From Novosphingobium aerophilum (lineage in GTDB: Bacteria > Pseudomonadota > Alphaproteobacteria > Sphingomonadales > Sphingomonadaceae), in assembly GCF_014230305.1 (NCBI RefSeq), contig NZ_JACLAU010000002.1, positions 1 through 64,000 of the forward strand: a stretch of DNA of 64,000 nucleotides, written 5' to 3'. Of this stretch, positions 7,707-18,400 are shown one piece after another; the first letter of the stretch is position 1, and the number at the start of each line of letters is the position of its first letter. The notes below the pieces were generated by a model. The model searched no databases. It was not told the origin of the DNA and worked only from the letters and a program-made list of their open reading frames with translations. The translations under genes and the position numbers were made by a program.

Positions 7707-9719
7707 ATGAAGAACAAATTCCTTTTCCCCCGGATTTCCGGCCTCGCCTTTCTTGCCACGCTGGGCGCCTGTTCGTCGGCTGACGGCTCGTCCATCAACT
7801 CAACAACAGCATCAGCGCCCGTGACACAGATTACGCTGGGCAGCCGTCATAAGCCCATCATCAAGGTCGATGGCCTGCAGTTTCGTGATCTCGACAACGA
7901 CGGGAAGCTTGCCCCGTTTGAAGATTGGCGACTAGCTCCCGCTGTCCGCGCTCGTGACATCACAGCTCGGATGACACTGGAAGAGAAGCTGGGCACGCTG
8001 TTGCATGGAAGTCTTCCGGGCAACTCCGGGCGGTTCGACAATTCCGACACGGGCTATGCGCTGCAAGCTGTCGGCACTGCCATCGGTGAAAACCACGTCA
8101 CCAGCTTTATTTCTCGGCTCACCGCCGAGCCAGCGAAACTCGCCGAGCAAAACAACGCTGTGCAGGCTCTGGCCGAACAGGCGCGGCTCGGCATTCCCGT
8201 CACCATCAGCAGCGATCCACGCAACCACTTCCAATACGTTCTTGGCGCCAGCGAGGTCGGTGGCGGGTTCTCCCAATGGCCCGAGCCACTGGGCTTCGCC
8301 GCACTGGCTGACCCTGCCCTGGTCCACGAATTCGCCGACATTGCACGGCGGGAATATCGTGCCGTCGGCATCCACATGACCCTTTCACCACAGGCCGATC
8401 TTGCGACGGAACCTCTGTGGCCGCGTCAACCCGGTACTTTCGGGAGCCAGCCCGGCCTCGCCGGTTCGCTGGCAGCTGCTTACGTCGAGGGTTTTCAGGG
8501 TGGCAAGGACGGGCCTGGCAGGGATGGCGTACTCAGCGTTATCAAACATTTCGCCGGATACGGAGCACAGCCTGAAGGTTTTGACGGACATAATTATTAT
8601 GGGCGCTACGCAGATCTCGACGATGCCGAATTCGCTCATCACGTCGATGCGTTCCGGGATTCCCTGAAGGTGAAGGTGGGCGGTGTGATGCCAGCCTACC
8701 CGATCCTGCGCGGCCCTACGATAAATGGCCAACCCGTCGAACAGGTCGGCGCGGGCTTCAGTTCATTGCTACTCGACACGCTTTTGCGTGATGAGCTCGG
8801 CTTCGATGGTATGGTCGTCTCGGACTGGGCGATCACACAGGATTGCGACGAGCCTTGCAAAGCGCCGACTGCGGAGAACCCTCAAACTCCTGCACATATT
8901 GCCACGTCCTGGGGAGTCGATCATCTCTCAAAGGCCGAACGATTTGCCATTGGCCTCAAGGCAGGGATCGATCAGTTCGGTGGGGTAGACGACCCGGCGC
9001 CCTTGATGGAAGCATTTGATCGCAAGCTGATCGATGAGACACGGATAGACGCGTCGGTCGTCCGCGTCATGACCAGCAAATTCCAGCTCGGACTGTTCGA
9101 GAACCCCTACGTCTCGCCGGATGCAGCGGGCGACATGCTGGGCAATAGGCAGTTCGCCGCCCGGGCCGAGGAAACACAGCGCAAGGCGCAGGTGCTCCTG
9201 AAGAATTCCAATGCTCTCCTGCCGATCGCGGCAGACCACCGGAAAGTGTACCTGTTTGGTGTGGACCCACTCGTCGCCCAAAGAGCTGGTCTCATCGTGG
9301 TGAACCGTCCGGAAGATGCCGACTTCTCGGTAATTCGTAGCGAAGCGCCATCAGAGATGCTTCACCCGCACCACTTCTTCGGCAGCCGCTACAAGGAAGG
9401 CAGACTGGATTTTCGACCTGGTGATCCGGCCTATGATGAGCTTCTGAAAGCCAGACGGTACGGCCCGACGATTTTGGCGATCTTTCTGGATCGCCCTGCC
9501 ATCCTCACCAACGTTCTGGATCACTCTGATGCGGTTCTGGCAAATTTCGGCGCGAGCGATGCAGCCGTGCTGGATGTAATACTCGGCAAAGCCAATGCTC
9601 AGGGAAGACTTCCTTTCGAGCTTCCCTCAAGCATGGCCGAAATTCGAAATCAACGCTCGGGAACTCCAGACGATACCACCAATCCGCTATTCACCAGAGG
9701 GGCCGGCATCCTGCCCTGA
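7707..9719 (+). CDS. Glycoside hydrolase family 3 protein, predicted lipoprotein
   Basis: 670 residues from the ATG at 7707, which has a CAGGAAG Shine-Dalgarno and a lipoprotein signal with lipobox LGAC. Near the N-terminus is the FRDLDNDGKLAPFEDWR segment that precedes the GH3 TIM-barrel in this subgroup. KHFAGYGAQPEG and the nucleophile motif MVVSDW (catalytic Asp) follow, with the second GH3 domain (KAQVLLKNSNALLPI) after ~residue 490. GH3 enzymes remove terminal beta-linked sugars such as glucose or xylose. As a probable periplasm-facing lipoprotein it would supply sugar to the FHS permease. Specificity is not predictable. Confidence 0.9.
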   Translation: MKNKFLFPRISGLAFLATLGACSSADGSSINSTTASAPVTQITLGSRHKPIIKVDGLQFRDLDNDGKLAPFEDWRLAPAVRARDITARMTLEEKLGTLLHGSLPGNSGRFDNSDTGYALQAVGTAIGENHVTSFISRLTAEPAKLAEQNNAVQALAEQARLGIPVTISSDPRNHFQYVLGASEVGGGFSQWPEPLGFAALADPALVHEFADIARREYRAVGIHMTLSPQADLATEPLWPRQPGTFGSQPGLAGSLAAAYVEGFQGGKDGPGRDGVLSVIKHFAGYGAQPEGFDGHNYYGRYADLDDAEFAHHVDAFRDSLKVKVGGVMPAYPILRGPTINGQPVEQVGAGFSSLLLDTLLRDELGFDGMVVSDWAITQDCDEPCKAPTAENPQTPAHIATSWGVDHLSKAERFAIGLKAGIDQFGGVDDPAPLMEAFDRKLIDETRIDASVVRVMTSKFQLGLFENPYVSPDAAGDMLGNRQFAARAEETQRKAQVLLKNSNALLPIAADHRKVYLFGVDPLVAQRAGLIVVNRPEDADFSVIRSEAPSEMLHPHHFFGSRYKEGRLDFRPGDPAYDELLKARRYGPTILAIFLDRPAILTNVLDHSDAVLANFGASDAAVLDVILGKANAQGRLPFELPSSMAEIRNQRSGTPDDTTNPLFTRGAGILP

Positions 9720-9725
9720 CCGCTA

Positions 9726-11141
9726 TCACACAGACGTCACGGATCGGCCACTGCGCACGACAAGGGAGGAAATCGGCATACTTATCCCTTTTCCCTGCAG
9801 GGCAATTTCGGTGATTTCGGCCTGCAATTGACGAAGGGTTTGTTCCGCGCGCCCAGCATCGCGCGCGATCAGTGCTCGCACTATGTCTGTTTCCCGCGCC
9901 CGGTAATGTTCCTGCGTTGGAACTTGGGTTGGCGTGCCGCCCATGCGAATCTGGTAGGAAACTACACAGAGCGCCAGAGTGTCCAGCATCGGACTATCGG
10001 CAAGCCTGGCGAAGGCTTGCTGTAACAATATGAAGCGCTGCGGTTCGGCATTGTGGTCAATGAGCTCCTGCAGCCCGCGACATTCAGTTGCTTGTTCCGC
10101 AGGTTCCATCGCGAACAGGCTGACCGCTGCCTGGCGCAAATTCACCGCATTTATATCCCACATCAAATCCACCAGCCCTGCGGGCGTGCGATGCTCTGAT
10201 GCAAGCAGAGGAAAGAACTGCCGAATGACGCCGACGGCGGAAGGCTGCTTCAATTCATATCCGCCCCCTCGCCCTTTGCGGGCTTCGAGCACATCCAGAT
10301 CTTGCAGGATACGAACTGCCTGCCTGATCACCGCTCGCGAGGGATCGAACTTCGTGCGCAAAACCGCCTCGCTTCCAAGGCTTGCACTATGTGCATTCGC
10401 GTTCTGCCGGATGATACGCATCGCGACGTTTGCCGCTCGCGCACTCGTGCCGCGCGATGGCTCCTCACAGGCGTTGCTATGTTCAATCGGAGCCAGAGAG
10501 AGAAGCCGAAGTGCCGCGCCATAGTCATGGCAGGAAAGAGCCGCGGCAATCTGCCCCGCTACCGCCAGCGTAGATGCCACCTCGCCAACCGTTTCCTCAG
10601 TCAGACTGAGACGTCCGAGAGCCCTCGCGTAAACCGAGAGCAGGGTTTCATCGGCCGCGCGGGCAAGCCATTCACGTACTGCCTCGCCTTTGACTGGCAT
10701 GGGGAAAGGCCCGCGTCTTTGCTTCAGGCGCTCGATCAGCATCCGGTCCAACGCCCAAGCTCCACGCTTGACTTGAGACTGTGTAATCCCGTTCGCGCTG
10801 AGAAAAGCTGCAAACGCAGTTGCCACGCTTTCAACCTGCGGGCGCTCGACACTGAGCCCCCCCGCCCATCCACGGCGCATCCGCAGCGATCCCCGGCTTT
10901 CAACGATCCGCAGGGCTTCACGAAACGTTTCACGGCTGACGCCGAACTGCTCGCGCAGTTCCGCTTCGCGCCCGATGACTTCGCCAACCGGCCAGCCAAG
11001 CAAGGCTGTAAGGCTCTCCATTTCCCATGCCGTATGGCCCGGCGCATTAGCTGCTAGCCGACTTTCACCGCTAACAAACTCGTAGAACTCGTCGATATTC
11101 CCCGTCACCGGCTCGGTTTCAATTAGGTGACTTTTTTCCAT
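9726..11141 (-). CDS. GntR-family (FadR-like) regulator with two tandem wHTH-FCD units
   Basis: 471 residues, about twice the usual ~230-250 for FadR/FCD regulators. The first winged helix lies at ~55-100 (GREAELREQFGVSRETFREALRIVE), followed by a diverged helical half. The second winged helix is at ~250-295 (GSEAVLRTKFDPSRAVIRQAVRIL, then KGRGGGYEL), with a recognisable FCD helical domain after it. It is convergent with the GH3 gene and divergent from the TonB receptor, so it probably controls both flanking operons in response to a pathway metabolite. The two DNA-binding heads could let one chain bind a palindrome. The ligand is unknown. Confidence 0.85.
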   Translation of the reverse strand: MEKSHLIETEPVTGNIDEFYEFVSGESRLAANAPGHTAWEMESLTALLGWPVGEVIGREAELREQFGVSRETFREALRIVESRGSLRMRRGWAGGLSVERPQVESVATAFAAFLSANGITQSQVKRGAWALDRMLIERLKQRRGPFPMPVKGEAVREWLARAADETLLSVYARALGRLSLTEETVGEVASTLAVAGQIAAALSCHDYGAALRLLSLAPIEHSNACEEPSRGTSARAANVAMRIIRQNANAHSASLGSEAVLRTKFDPSRAVIRQAVRILQDLDVLEARKGRGGGYELKQPSAVGVIRQFFPLLASEHRTPAGLVDLMWDINAVNLRQAAVSLFAMEPAEQATECRGLQELIDHNAEPQRFILLQQAFARLADSPMLDTLALCVVSYQIRMGGTPTQVPTQEHYRARETDIVRALIARDAGRAEQTLRQLQAEITEIALQGKGISMPISSLVVRSGRSVTSV

Positions 11142-11227
11142 TCCCTCTTCCCCTACGAACTCCGTGACAACCAGATGAAACGCTAACGAATGGCGTTCCC
11201 TGAGACAACGTTATTCTACGGAGGGAG
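11142..11227. promoter_or_regulatory. Divergent gntR / TonB-receptor control region
   Basis: 86 bases between divergent starts. It contains ACGC-N9-GCGT half-sites (11180-11196) and GACAACGTTATT (11204-11215), the latter resembling the perfect palindrome upstream of the permease operon. TTATTCT just upstream of the receptor's Shine-Dalgarno could be a -10 or part of the operator. Regulator binding is inferred. Confidence 0.4.
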
Positions 11228-11233
11228 ATGGAA

Positions 11234-13453
11234 ATGAGGTCTTGGATTCTTGTATCGGCGGCGATGACTACTTGCGCAATGGCGGCCGGCGGAGCGAATG
11301 CGCAGCAATCCGAGCGGGCCAATGCAACGCCTGCCGAGCAGGGCCTGAGCGAAATTGTCGTCACTGCGCAACGCCGCGAGGAAAATCTGCAAGACGTTCC
11401 GATTGCCGCAACGGCGTTCAGCGGAGAAGCGCTGCAAGACAAGGGTGTCGAACGCCTGGCTGACCTGCAGTTCGCCGCGCCTTCCCTTTCCGTCACGGAT
11501 TCAGGCCTCACTCAATCAGTAAACATCAGAGGCATCGGCATAGCCAGCGGATCGCCTGCAGTAGCAAACGGCGTAGCGACCTATATTGACGGCATTTTCC
11601 AGCCACCGGTGCTGACTACCTCCAGCTTTTACGACATCCAGTCAGTGGAAGTCCTGCGCGGTCCGCAAGGCACGCTCGTTGGGTCGAATTCCACCGGTGG
11701 CGCGGTTTTTGTCACGACCCAGAACCCCACGACCGATCGAGTGAAGGGCTTCCTGCAGGGTAGCTACGGAACTTTCGACGAAGTCACGGCGCAGGGGGCG
11801 CTCAACCTTCCGATTACTGACACTCTGGCGGTCAGGGCAGCAGGCAATTTCCGCAGCCGTGACAGCTATTATGAAGATCTTGGGCCATTCGATAACAAGC
11901 CGGACAGCCTGGAAGAATATGCGGGGCGGCTCAGTATGCTTTGGCAGCCCGGTAATTTCCGGGCCCTCGCCAAAGTGGAATGGATCGACAAGAATACCGG
12001 CGGATACGCCTATCGCCCGATTGTCGGCACTGCGTTCGACAACAACCTGACCGACGACATTCGCGAACTGACTTACAACACGCCGACACTCAATTACGAG
12101 CGCGGCTTCCTGTCCAGTCTCGAACTCCGTTACGAACTGGATAGCGGAATCGTGCTGCGCTCGATGAGCGGTTACAGCTACAAGCGCTTCAACAATCTGT
12201 ACGACAGCGATGCGGCGATGGTTGCTCCGGACCCGGCCAACAGCGCCAATCAAACCCTGGATCAATACACGGACGAGCGCCAGTACAGCCAGGAGGTCAA
12301 TATTATCTCGCCGCTGGATGGCGCGTTCAACTGGATTCTCGGCGGATATTACCAGAAGAACGACATCACCGTCGATCTGGACATCGACACCGGAGGGCCG
12401 GTGCAGATCGAGATCAAGCAGGCACCGAAGAAGCAGGTCTGGGGTGTGTTCGCTCATACGGGTTACAAGTTCAACGACCAGTTCGAGCTTCAGTTCGGGC
12501 TGCGCTATTCCGCATTCAACAGCACGGGTACGGGTTCCACCCGTCTTACGGGAATTCCGATCCCGTTTCCGCCGTTCGAAATGGAAGTCTTCACGCCCGA
12601 CAGCAACAGCCACAAGGACGACATGGTAACGGGCAAGCTGGCGCTCAATTGGACTCCCGACGAGAACAATCTGATCTACGCCTTCGCCGCACGTGGCTAC
12701 AAGCCGGGCGGCGCGAATTCCGCCACCTCTGAATTCGGCCCTGAATCCGTATGGGATTACGAAATCGGCTGGAAATCGTCTTTCATGGACAACCGCATCC
12801 GTACCCAGCTCGGCGCGTTTTACATGGATTACAAGAACTTCCAGTTCGATGCGATTGACATCGCAACTGGCAACAACGGTGTCACCAACATCTCGAACGC
12901 CACCATCAAGGGCGTCGAATTTCAGGTCCAGGCGCAGTTTGGCGGTTTCGGCATCGATGGCGGCATCGCCTATGTGGACTCGAGCGTCGACCCGGTAACC
13001 GTAGTCAACGGCCGGCTGCTCCCGCCCAATGGGGGGCAACAGCTAGGCGGCCAATGCCCTCCGGGTGTACCATCCAACCCGCCCGTCTGCTTCGACTATG
13101 ATCCGTTTCTTGGCGTAGCTGGCGGTGGCCCGAACCTGTTCTCGCCGGAATGGAGCTACAACATCAGCGCCCATTACGAGTTTCTTCTCGGCGGTGATGC
13201 AAAACTGACGCCTCGCGTAAGCTGGGCCTATGTCGGTCCGCGCTGGACCAACCTGTATTACGACCCGGATCTGGATTACCTGAAGGGGCGCGGGTTGCTT
13301 TCCGCGCAGCTTGCGCTGGACCTCGGTGATTGGTCGATCGAAGCATACGGCACCAACCTGGCCAACAAGGAATATGTCTCCGGCCAGAGCGGCAACAACG
13401 CATTCTACGGCGCCCCTCGCGAATATGGCGTTCGCGCTTCGGTCCGGTTCTGA
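11234..13453 (+). CDS. TonB-dependent outer-membrane receptor
   Basis: 739 residues from the second ATG (11234), chosen because GGAGG at 11220-11224 is 9 bases away. The first ATG at 11228 is only 3 bases from it but in the same frame. The signal peptide ends near GGANAQ. A TonB box (LSEIVVTAQRR) is followed by the plug domain (QDVPIAATAFSG, VNIRGIG, VEVLRGPQGTLVGSNSTGGAVF). The rest is a 22-strand-type barrel closing with a terminal Phe (VRASVRF). This sphingomonad-type receptor lacks siderophore features. Its place beside the hydrolases suggests uptake of a plant-derived glycoside or phenolic ester. Confidence 0.93.
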   Translation: MRSWILVSAAMTTCAMAAGGANAQQSERANATPAEQGLSEIVVTAQRREENLQDVPIAATAFSGEALQDKGVERLADLQFAAPSLSVTDSGLTQSVNIRGIGIASGSPAVANGVATYIDGIFQPPVLTTSSFYDIQSVEVLRGPQGTLVGSNSTGGAVFVTTQNPTTDRVKGFLQGSYGTFDEVTAQGALNLPITDTLAVRAAGNFRSRDSYYEDLGPFDNKPDSLEEYAGRLSMLWQPGNFRALAKVEWIDKNTGGYAYRPIVGTAFDNNLTDDIRELTYNTPTLNYERGFLSSLELRYELDSGIVLRSMSGYSYKRFNNLYDSDAAMVAPDPANSANQTLDQYTDERQYSQEVNIISPLDGAFNWILGGYYQKNDITVDLDIDTGGPVQIEIKQAPKKQVWGVFAHTGYKFNDQFELQFGLRYSAFNSTGTGSTRLTGIPIPFPPFEMEVFTPDSNSHKDDMVTGKLALNWTPDENNLIYAFAARGYKPGGANSATSEFGPESVWDYEIGWKSSFMDNRIRTQLGAFYMDYKNFQFDAIDIATGNNGVTNISNATIKGVEFQVQAQFGGFGIDGGIAYVDSSVDPVTVVNGRLLPPNGGQQLGGQCPPGVPSNPPVCFDYDPFLGVAGGGPNLFSPEWSYNISAHYEFLLGGDAKLTPRVSWAYVGPRWTNLYYDPDLDYLKGRGLLSAQLALDLGDWSIEAYGTNLANKEYVSGQSGNNAFYGAPREYGVRASVRF

Positions 13454-13464
13454 GGAAATCCATC

Positions 13465-15210
13465 ATGAACAGGCTCTTCGGCCCTGCGCTGCTCGCGGCC
13501 GTCTTTCTCCCGGCCACTGCGTGCATGCATGGCCAGGCCGGATCACCCGACGGGGGGGTAACTTCGGGTGATCCGGCCACTCGCTGCGCAGCACTGGCAA
13601 GCGCGATGCAGGGCAGATGGCCAGGTGCCGAGGTCCGGCTGATCTCTGCAGAGTATCATGCTGCAGGTCCGGCCATTCTTCCCCCAAATCCCATGGGAAT
13701 GCCGTCTGGCCCGGCACCGCTTCTACCCGAACATTGCGAACTGGTAGGCTCAATGCATGAGCGGACCGGCGTCGATGGACAGTCCTACGCGATCCAGTTC
13801 CACCTGCGCCTACCTGCTGAATGGAACGGGCGGTTCTTCATGCAGGGCGGTGGCGGTACCAATGGTGAATTGGGCGATGCATTGGGCCAGATGGGATCAG
13901 GCCCACCTGCACTTGCTCAAGGCTATGCCGTTCTTTCTCAGGATTCAGGGCATAGCAACCGCACGAATAGCCCCCCCGAGAAAGGCGGCATGACCTCGTT
14001 CGGAATGGATCCCCAGGCTCGCGCCGAATATGGCGGAACCTCCCTCCCCGTGACTGTCGGTGCGGCAAAGGCGTTGGTGAACAGCTATTACGGCGCCGCT
14101 CCGACACGCAGCTACTTCGTGGGATGTTCCAAAGGCGGGCAGGAAGGAATGATGCTGGCGCAGCGCCATCCCGCACTGTTCGACGGCATCATTGCAGCTG
14201 CTCCGGGCATGTCGCTGCCGCGCGCCGCAATCGCACAGGCTTGGGATACGCAGGCGCTCGCTGCTGTGTCCGCAAAACCCCCGACACCAGCAAGCATTGC
14301 CTCAAGCTTCAGCAACGAAGATCTGCAGCTCGTCAGTTCCGCCGTGCTCGCTGCCTGTGACAGGGACGATGGGATAGCCGACGGCATCGTCGGCAATTTC
14401 CCCTCATGCACCACCGCGAAGGTCAAGCCTCGCCTTGATGGGTTGGCATGCACCGGTTCCAAGGATCAAACCTGCCTATCGACAAACCAGATCGACGCCT
14501 TGGTAAAGATACATGAAGGCCCAAGAAACAGCTCTGGATCACAGCTTTACACATCATTCCCATGGGATGCTGGCTGGGCCGATTTCGGCTGGCGCATCTG
14601 GAAGATGGGTAGCCCAGATGGGAGCATTCCCTCGCTCAACGTGGCAATGGGCGCACCTGCACTCGCGCAGATTTTCACCACGCAGCCGACCCTCCCGGGG
14701 CTAGGGCTTCAGGGTAGCCTGAATTATGCGCTGGGCTTCGATTTCGATCAGGACGCCGCGAAAATCTACGCGAGAGATGGACTTTTCCTCCGCTCCGCCT
14801 GGGATGACATCGGTGCCAGATCACCCGACATCGCAGCGTTTGCGGCACTCGGACACAAGATGATCGTCCCTCACGGGGTGTCAGACCCGGCCTTCTCCGT
14901 GAAGGACACGACTGCCTGGTGGGATGAGACAAACACACAGATGGGCGGGAATGCGGCCAACACTGTGCGTGTTTTCCCGGTGCCGGGAATGGGACATTGC
15001 AGTGGCGGCCCCGCAACCAGCGATTACGACGCCTTCTCCGCGCTAGTCGAATGGGTCGAGCAAGGCCGGGCTCCGGACACGATCACCGCTCGTTCAACAC
15101 CGAACACTCCCTGGCCCAATCGCTCGCGGCCGCTCTGCCCCTGGCCGAAGATTGCGCACTACGTCGGAACAGGCAGCGCAGAAAGCGCCGACAGCTTTGA
15201 GTGCCGATAG
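13465..15210 (+). CDS. Tannase/feruloyl-esterase family alpha/beta hydrolase, predicted lipoprotein
   Basis: 581 residues from the ATG at 13465, 12 bases after the receptor's stop and preceded by GAGGAAATC, so it is co-transcribed. The N-terminus is a lipoprotein signal with lipobox ATAC. Family features are the nucleophile elbow GCSKGGQEG, LSQDSGHS, the WDDIGARSPD region and the catalytic His in PGMGHCSGGP. Known members hydrolyse galloyl, feruloyl or terephthalate-type aromatic esters. With the receptor it forms an import-and-deacylate unit for an aromatic ester. The actual acid cannot be told from sequence. Confidence 0.9.
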   Translation: MNRLFGPALLAAVFLPATACMHGQAGSPDGGVTSGDPATRCAALASAMQGRWPGAEVRLISAEYHAAGPAILPPNPMGMPSGPAPLLPEHCELVGSMHERTGVDGQSYAIQFHLRLPAEWNGRFFMQGGGGTNGELGDALGQMGSGPPALAQGYAVLSQDSGHSNRTNSPPEKGGMTSFGMDPQARAEYGGTSLPVTVGAAKALVNSYYGAAPTRSYFVGCSKGGQEGMMLAQRHPALFDGIIAAAPGMSLPRAAIAQAWDTQALAAVSAKPPTPASIASSFSNEDLQLVSSAVLAACDRDDGIADGIVGNFPSCTTAKVKPRLDGLACTGSKDQTCLSTNQIDALVKIHEGPRNSSGSQLYTSFPWDAGWADFGWRIWKMGSPDGSIPSLNVAMGAPALAQIFTTQPTLPGLGLQGSLNYALGFDFDQDAAKIYARDGLFLRSAWDDIGARSPDIAAFAALGHKMIVPHGVSDPAFSVKDTTAWWDETNTQMGGNAANTVRVFPVPGMGHCSGGPATSDYDAFSALVEWVEQGRAPDTITARSTPNTPWPNRSRPLCPWPKIAHYVGTGSAESADSFECR

Positions 15211-15215
15211 ACGGC

Positions 15216-15242
15216 GCCGTCCCGAGTGGACGGCCCCGTTTC
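15216..15242 (+). terminator. Candidate terminator after the receptor/tannase operon
   Basis: A 7-bp stem GCCGTCC / GGACGGC with a 5-base loop begins 5 bases after the hydrolase stop and is followed by CCCGTTTCC. The T-run is short, so efficiency is uncertain. Confidence 0.4.
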
Positions 15243-15413
15243 CACAAAGGTTGATGCAGTTCTCATCCCTCGCGTCCGATATCCAGAAGTCTACGCTGGC
15301 CTGCTATCAGCAGGCGGGACTTTTACTCGCCAAAGTTGAGTAGCTACAATAACTTAGGAAAGCATTTGATGACTGCATCGAAATAATCTGCACGGAGCGG
15401 GGATGCCTACCGT

Positions 15414-18400
15414 TCAGAACTGCCGGGAAAGCATCGCCTGGAATGTCGCCGCCCTTTCGCCCTGCCCAGCGCGCAGGCCGGTTTCAAGATCGAGCGACCA
15501 GCCGCCCTTCAAGATATCGAACAACACGCCGACAGCGAGTTGGAACTGCTCGCGCCGCCAGCCATTGCCCTCCAGTTCGTAGATTGCCTCACCGGGGATG
15601 TCCGCATAGTCGAGCCATTGCGCATCGACATCGGCGAATTCGTGGTTCCATTCGGCGCGCAGATGCGGCGTCAGGAAGCCGAAGCCGGTCTTGCGCTGAA
15701 ACTGGATCGTACCACCGAGCGTGCCGGTGAGCGAAGTCACCTCGCGCTCGTCGAAGCGGAGGTTGTATCGCCCAGCCCCTTCCTCAACATAGGCGCCGAG
15801 ATCCGCATCCATATATTCGCCCCGGCCATAAAGCGACCAGCGCAATGGGCCGTCGGTACGGTCGATCCCGAGCGAGAGCGCCGCGACAGTATAGCCCCCG
15901 TCACGTTTGGCCGTGGCGATGCTGTCAACCGCTTCGACCAGCCGCCGGGTGGAGAAATCCAGCTGGCCGCGCCCGATCATCCCGTCAATGAACATGTCCA
16001 GGGCAGGCTGGAAGCTGGCATAGGCCGCAAAGATCGAGCTCTTGCTGCGCACCCGTGCGTTCGAACCGATCCGGCTGATATCCTCTCCATAGCCGCCACC
16101 GATCCCGACCAGCAGGCCCTCATCAAGCTTTATGTCGATGCCGCCGCTGAGGCCGGAGGTGGTGGCGGTGATCTTGCTTCGATCGGTCGTCGCATCGCGC
16201 GTGCCGATATCGATTGCACCGCCCATCCAGATCGCCAGCGAGCCGATCGGGCGCGTGCCATCGCCCTCACCCCCGACGGCCATGGGCGCGTCCGGATTGC
16301 CGTCGGCCTCAGGAACGTCGCCCGAGTAACGATGCGCCGCATTCAGCCCGGGGAGCCGCATTCCGGCAATGCTGGCCATTTCCGGATCCTCGTTCGGGCG
16401 GAAATCGCTAGGTGTGCCGTCACGCGATCCCAGCGTCACGCCCATCGTCAGCCCGGGACGCCCGCCACCATTGTGGAGCTGCTCTGCCCGGCGCATGAAG
16501 TTGGATGCCTGCGTCCGGGCAAAGCGACGGGTGGCCTCGGCCTGTGCATCGCTGATCGCACCGACATTGGGATCGGTTCGCGGATCGGGCCTTGCCTCGA
16601 CAGTCAGCGTCACCGTGGAAGGTGCCGATGGCCCGAACATGTTGCTGAGCGTATAGGTGACCACGATGGTCCCGCCGAAACGGTGGTTCGGGGTCACATC
16701 GAGGCGATAGTCTGCCCCCTGGCCCGATCCGCTGGCGACGATCGCGGTCGTCGCCGAATCCTGTGGCGATATGCTGATTACGTTGGCGCCAGTGAACGGA
16801 CCTCCGACCGCGCCTTCGGTCAGCATCACCGAAACCATCTGCCCATCGCCTGTCTTGGCGATCTTTGCCTGCGCGGTCGGAACCTGGCCCACCACCGTGA
16901 TTGCGATCGTCGCCGGGGACGAAGTGCCGCCCGGGCCTACCGCGACGAAGGTGAAGCTGTCCGTCCCGGCAAAGCCGACCTCTGGCGTATAAGTGGCGAT
17001 GAAGGGCGAAGGTGTGGCAAGCGCACCCTTGCCCGTCGGCACACGTGCGGTGTTACCCAGCGTCACGTTCCCATGCCCGGGCTCAGTGCGGATTTCGACG
17101 TGGTCGTAAACCCCGCTGACCAGTGCGGACAGGTCGATCTCGACGCTGCCGTCGGCCGAAGTCGTGCGTCCGGCAACCGTGCCGCTGCCCGAGGCCGCCG
17201 TCGGCGCGGCCGGCGTGGCAACGGTCAAACTTACCGTTGCTGGAGGCGAGGAGCCGCCCGGCCCGGTCGCGATATAGCTGAAGCTGTCCGCACCGTAATA
17301 GCCGCTGCCTGGCGTATAGGTGACGACGTTGCCGGCAATCGAGACACTGCCATGCTCTGGCTCGGTGCCGATTTCGATCTGCGAATAGACGCCGGTAATT
17401 TCGCCCGAGAGGTCGATCTCCGTGCCGGGGCTGTCATAGCCGACGGCCACGCCGGTCTTCCCGCCCGCGACCGGTGTGCCGGGCGTCGCCACGGTATGGC
17501 GGACTGTTGCCGGAGCGGATATGCCGCCCGGGCCCTGCGCTGTGTAAGTGAAGCTGTCCGCCCCAAAATAGCCTGTGGCGGGAATGTAAGTCGCGACATC
17601 ACCCGCGATGCTCACCGTGCCATGTGTCGGATCGGTGGCGAGCGCGATGCCCGAATGCACACCGATGATCGATCCCGACAGATCGATTGCGGTGCCGCCG
17701 CTGTCATAGGCGACTGCTATCCCATCCTTGTCCGTGGCAATTGGCGCCGCCGGGGTCGCTACGGTGACGCTGACAGTTGCCGGGATCGAAGTGCCGCCGG
17801 GGCCTTCCACCGTGTAGGTAAAACTGTCCGCCCCAAAATAGCTCGCGGCCGGAATGTAGGTCACCACATAGCCCGCGACACTTACAGTGCCATGGGCGGG
17901 CTCCGTCCCGATCGCGATGGCCGAATGTACGCCGGAGACTGCATCGGAAAGATCGATCGCCGTTCCGCTGCTCTCATAGGCAACCGCGACTCCCGCCTTG
18001 TCCGCCGCAGTCGGTGCGGGCGGGACGGCGACATTCAGCGTCACGGTGGCGAAGTCGGAAATACCGCCCGGGCCTTCCGCCGCCCAAGTGAAGCTGTCAG
18101 TCCCGTGATAGGTCGGCGCGGGAATGTAGGTAACCACATTGCCCGCGACGCTCAGCGAACCATGCGCAGGGTCCGCACCGATCGTGATCGTATCGTGCGG
18201 CCCGCCGGTGATCGAACCCGAAAGGTCGATCGCGACGCCGCTGCTGGCATAGGGCACAGCGATGTTGCTCTTGTCGGCCGCGATGGGCTTGTCGATGAAG
18301 GTATAGGTGACGCTGCCAGGAGTGGTCTGGCCGTTGACGGTTACCGTGACGCTCTTCGCGCCCGAGCCGCTGGCCGGGGCCGTGACCGTGAGAGACGTAG

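Noticed and set aside
16880-18300. Regularly spaced repeats resembling a CRISPR array.
   Set aside because: The ~255-bp periodicity comes from in-frame protein repeats with diverged sequence, not short identical repeats with unique spacers.
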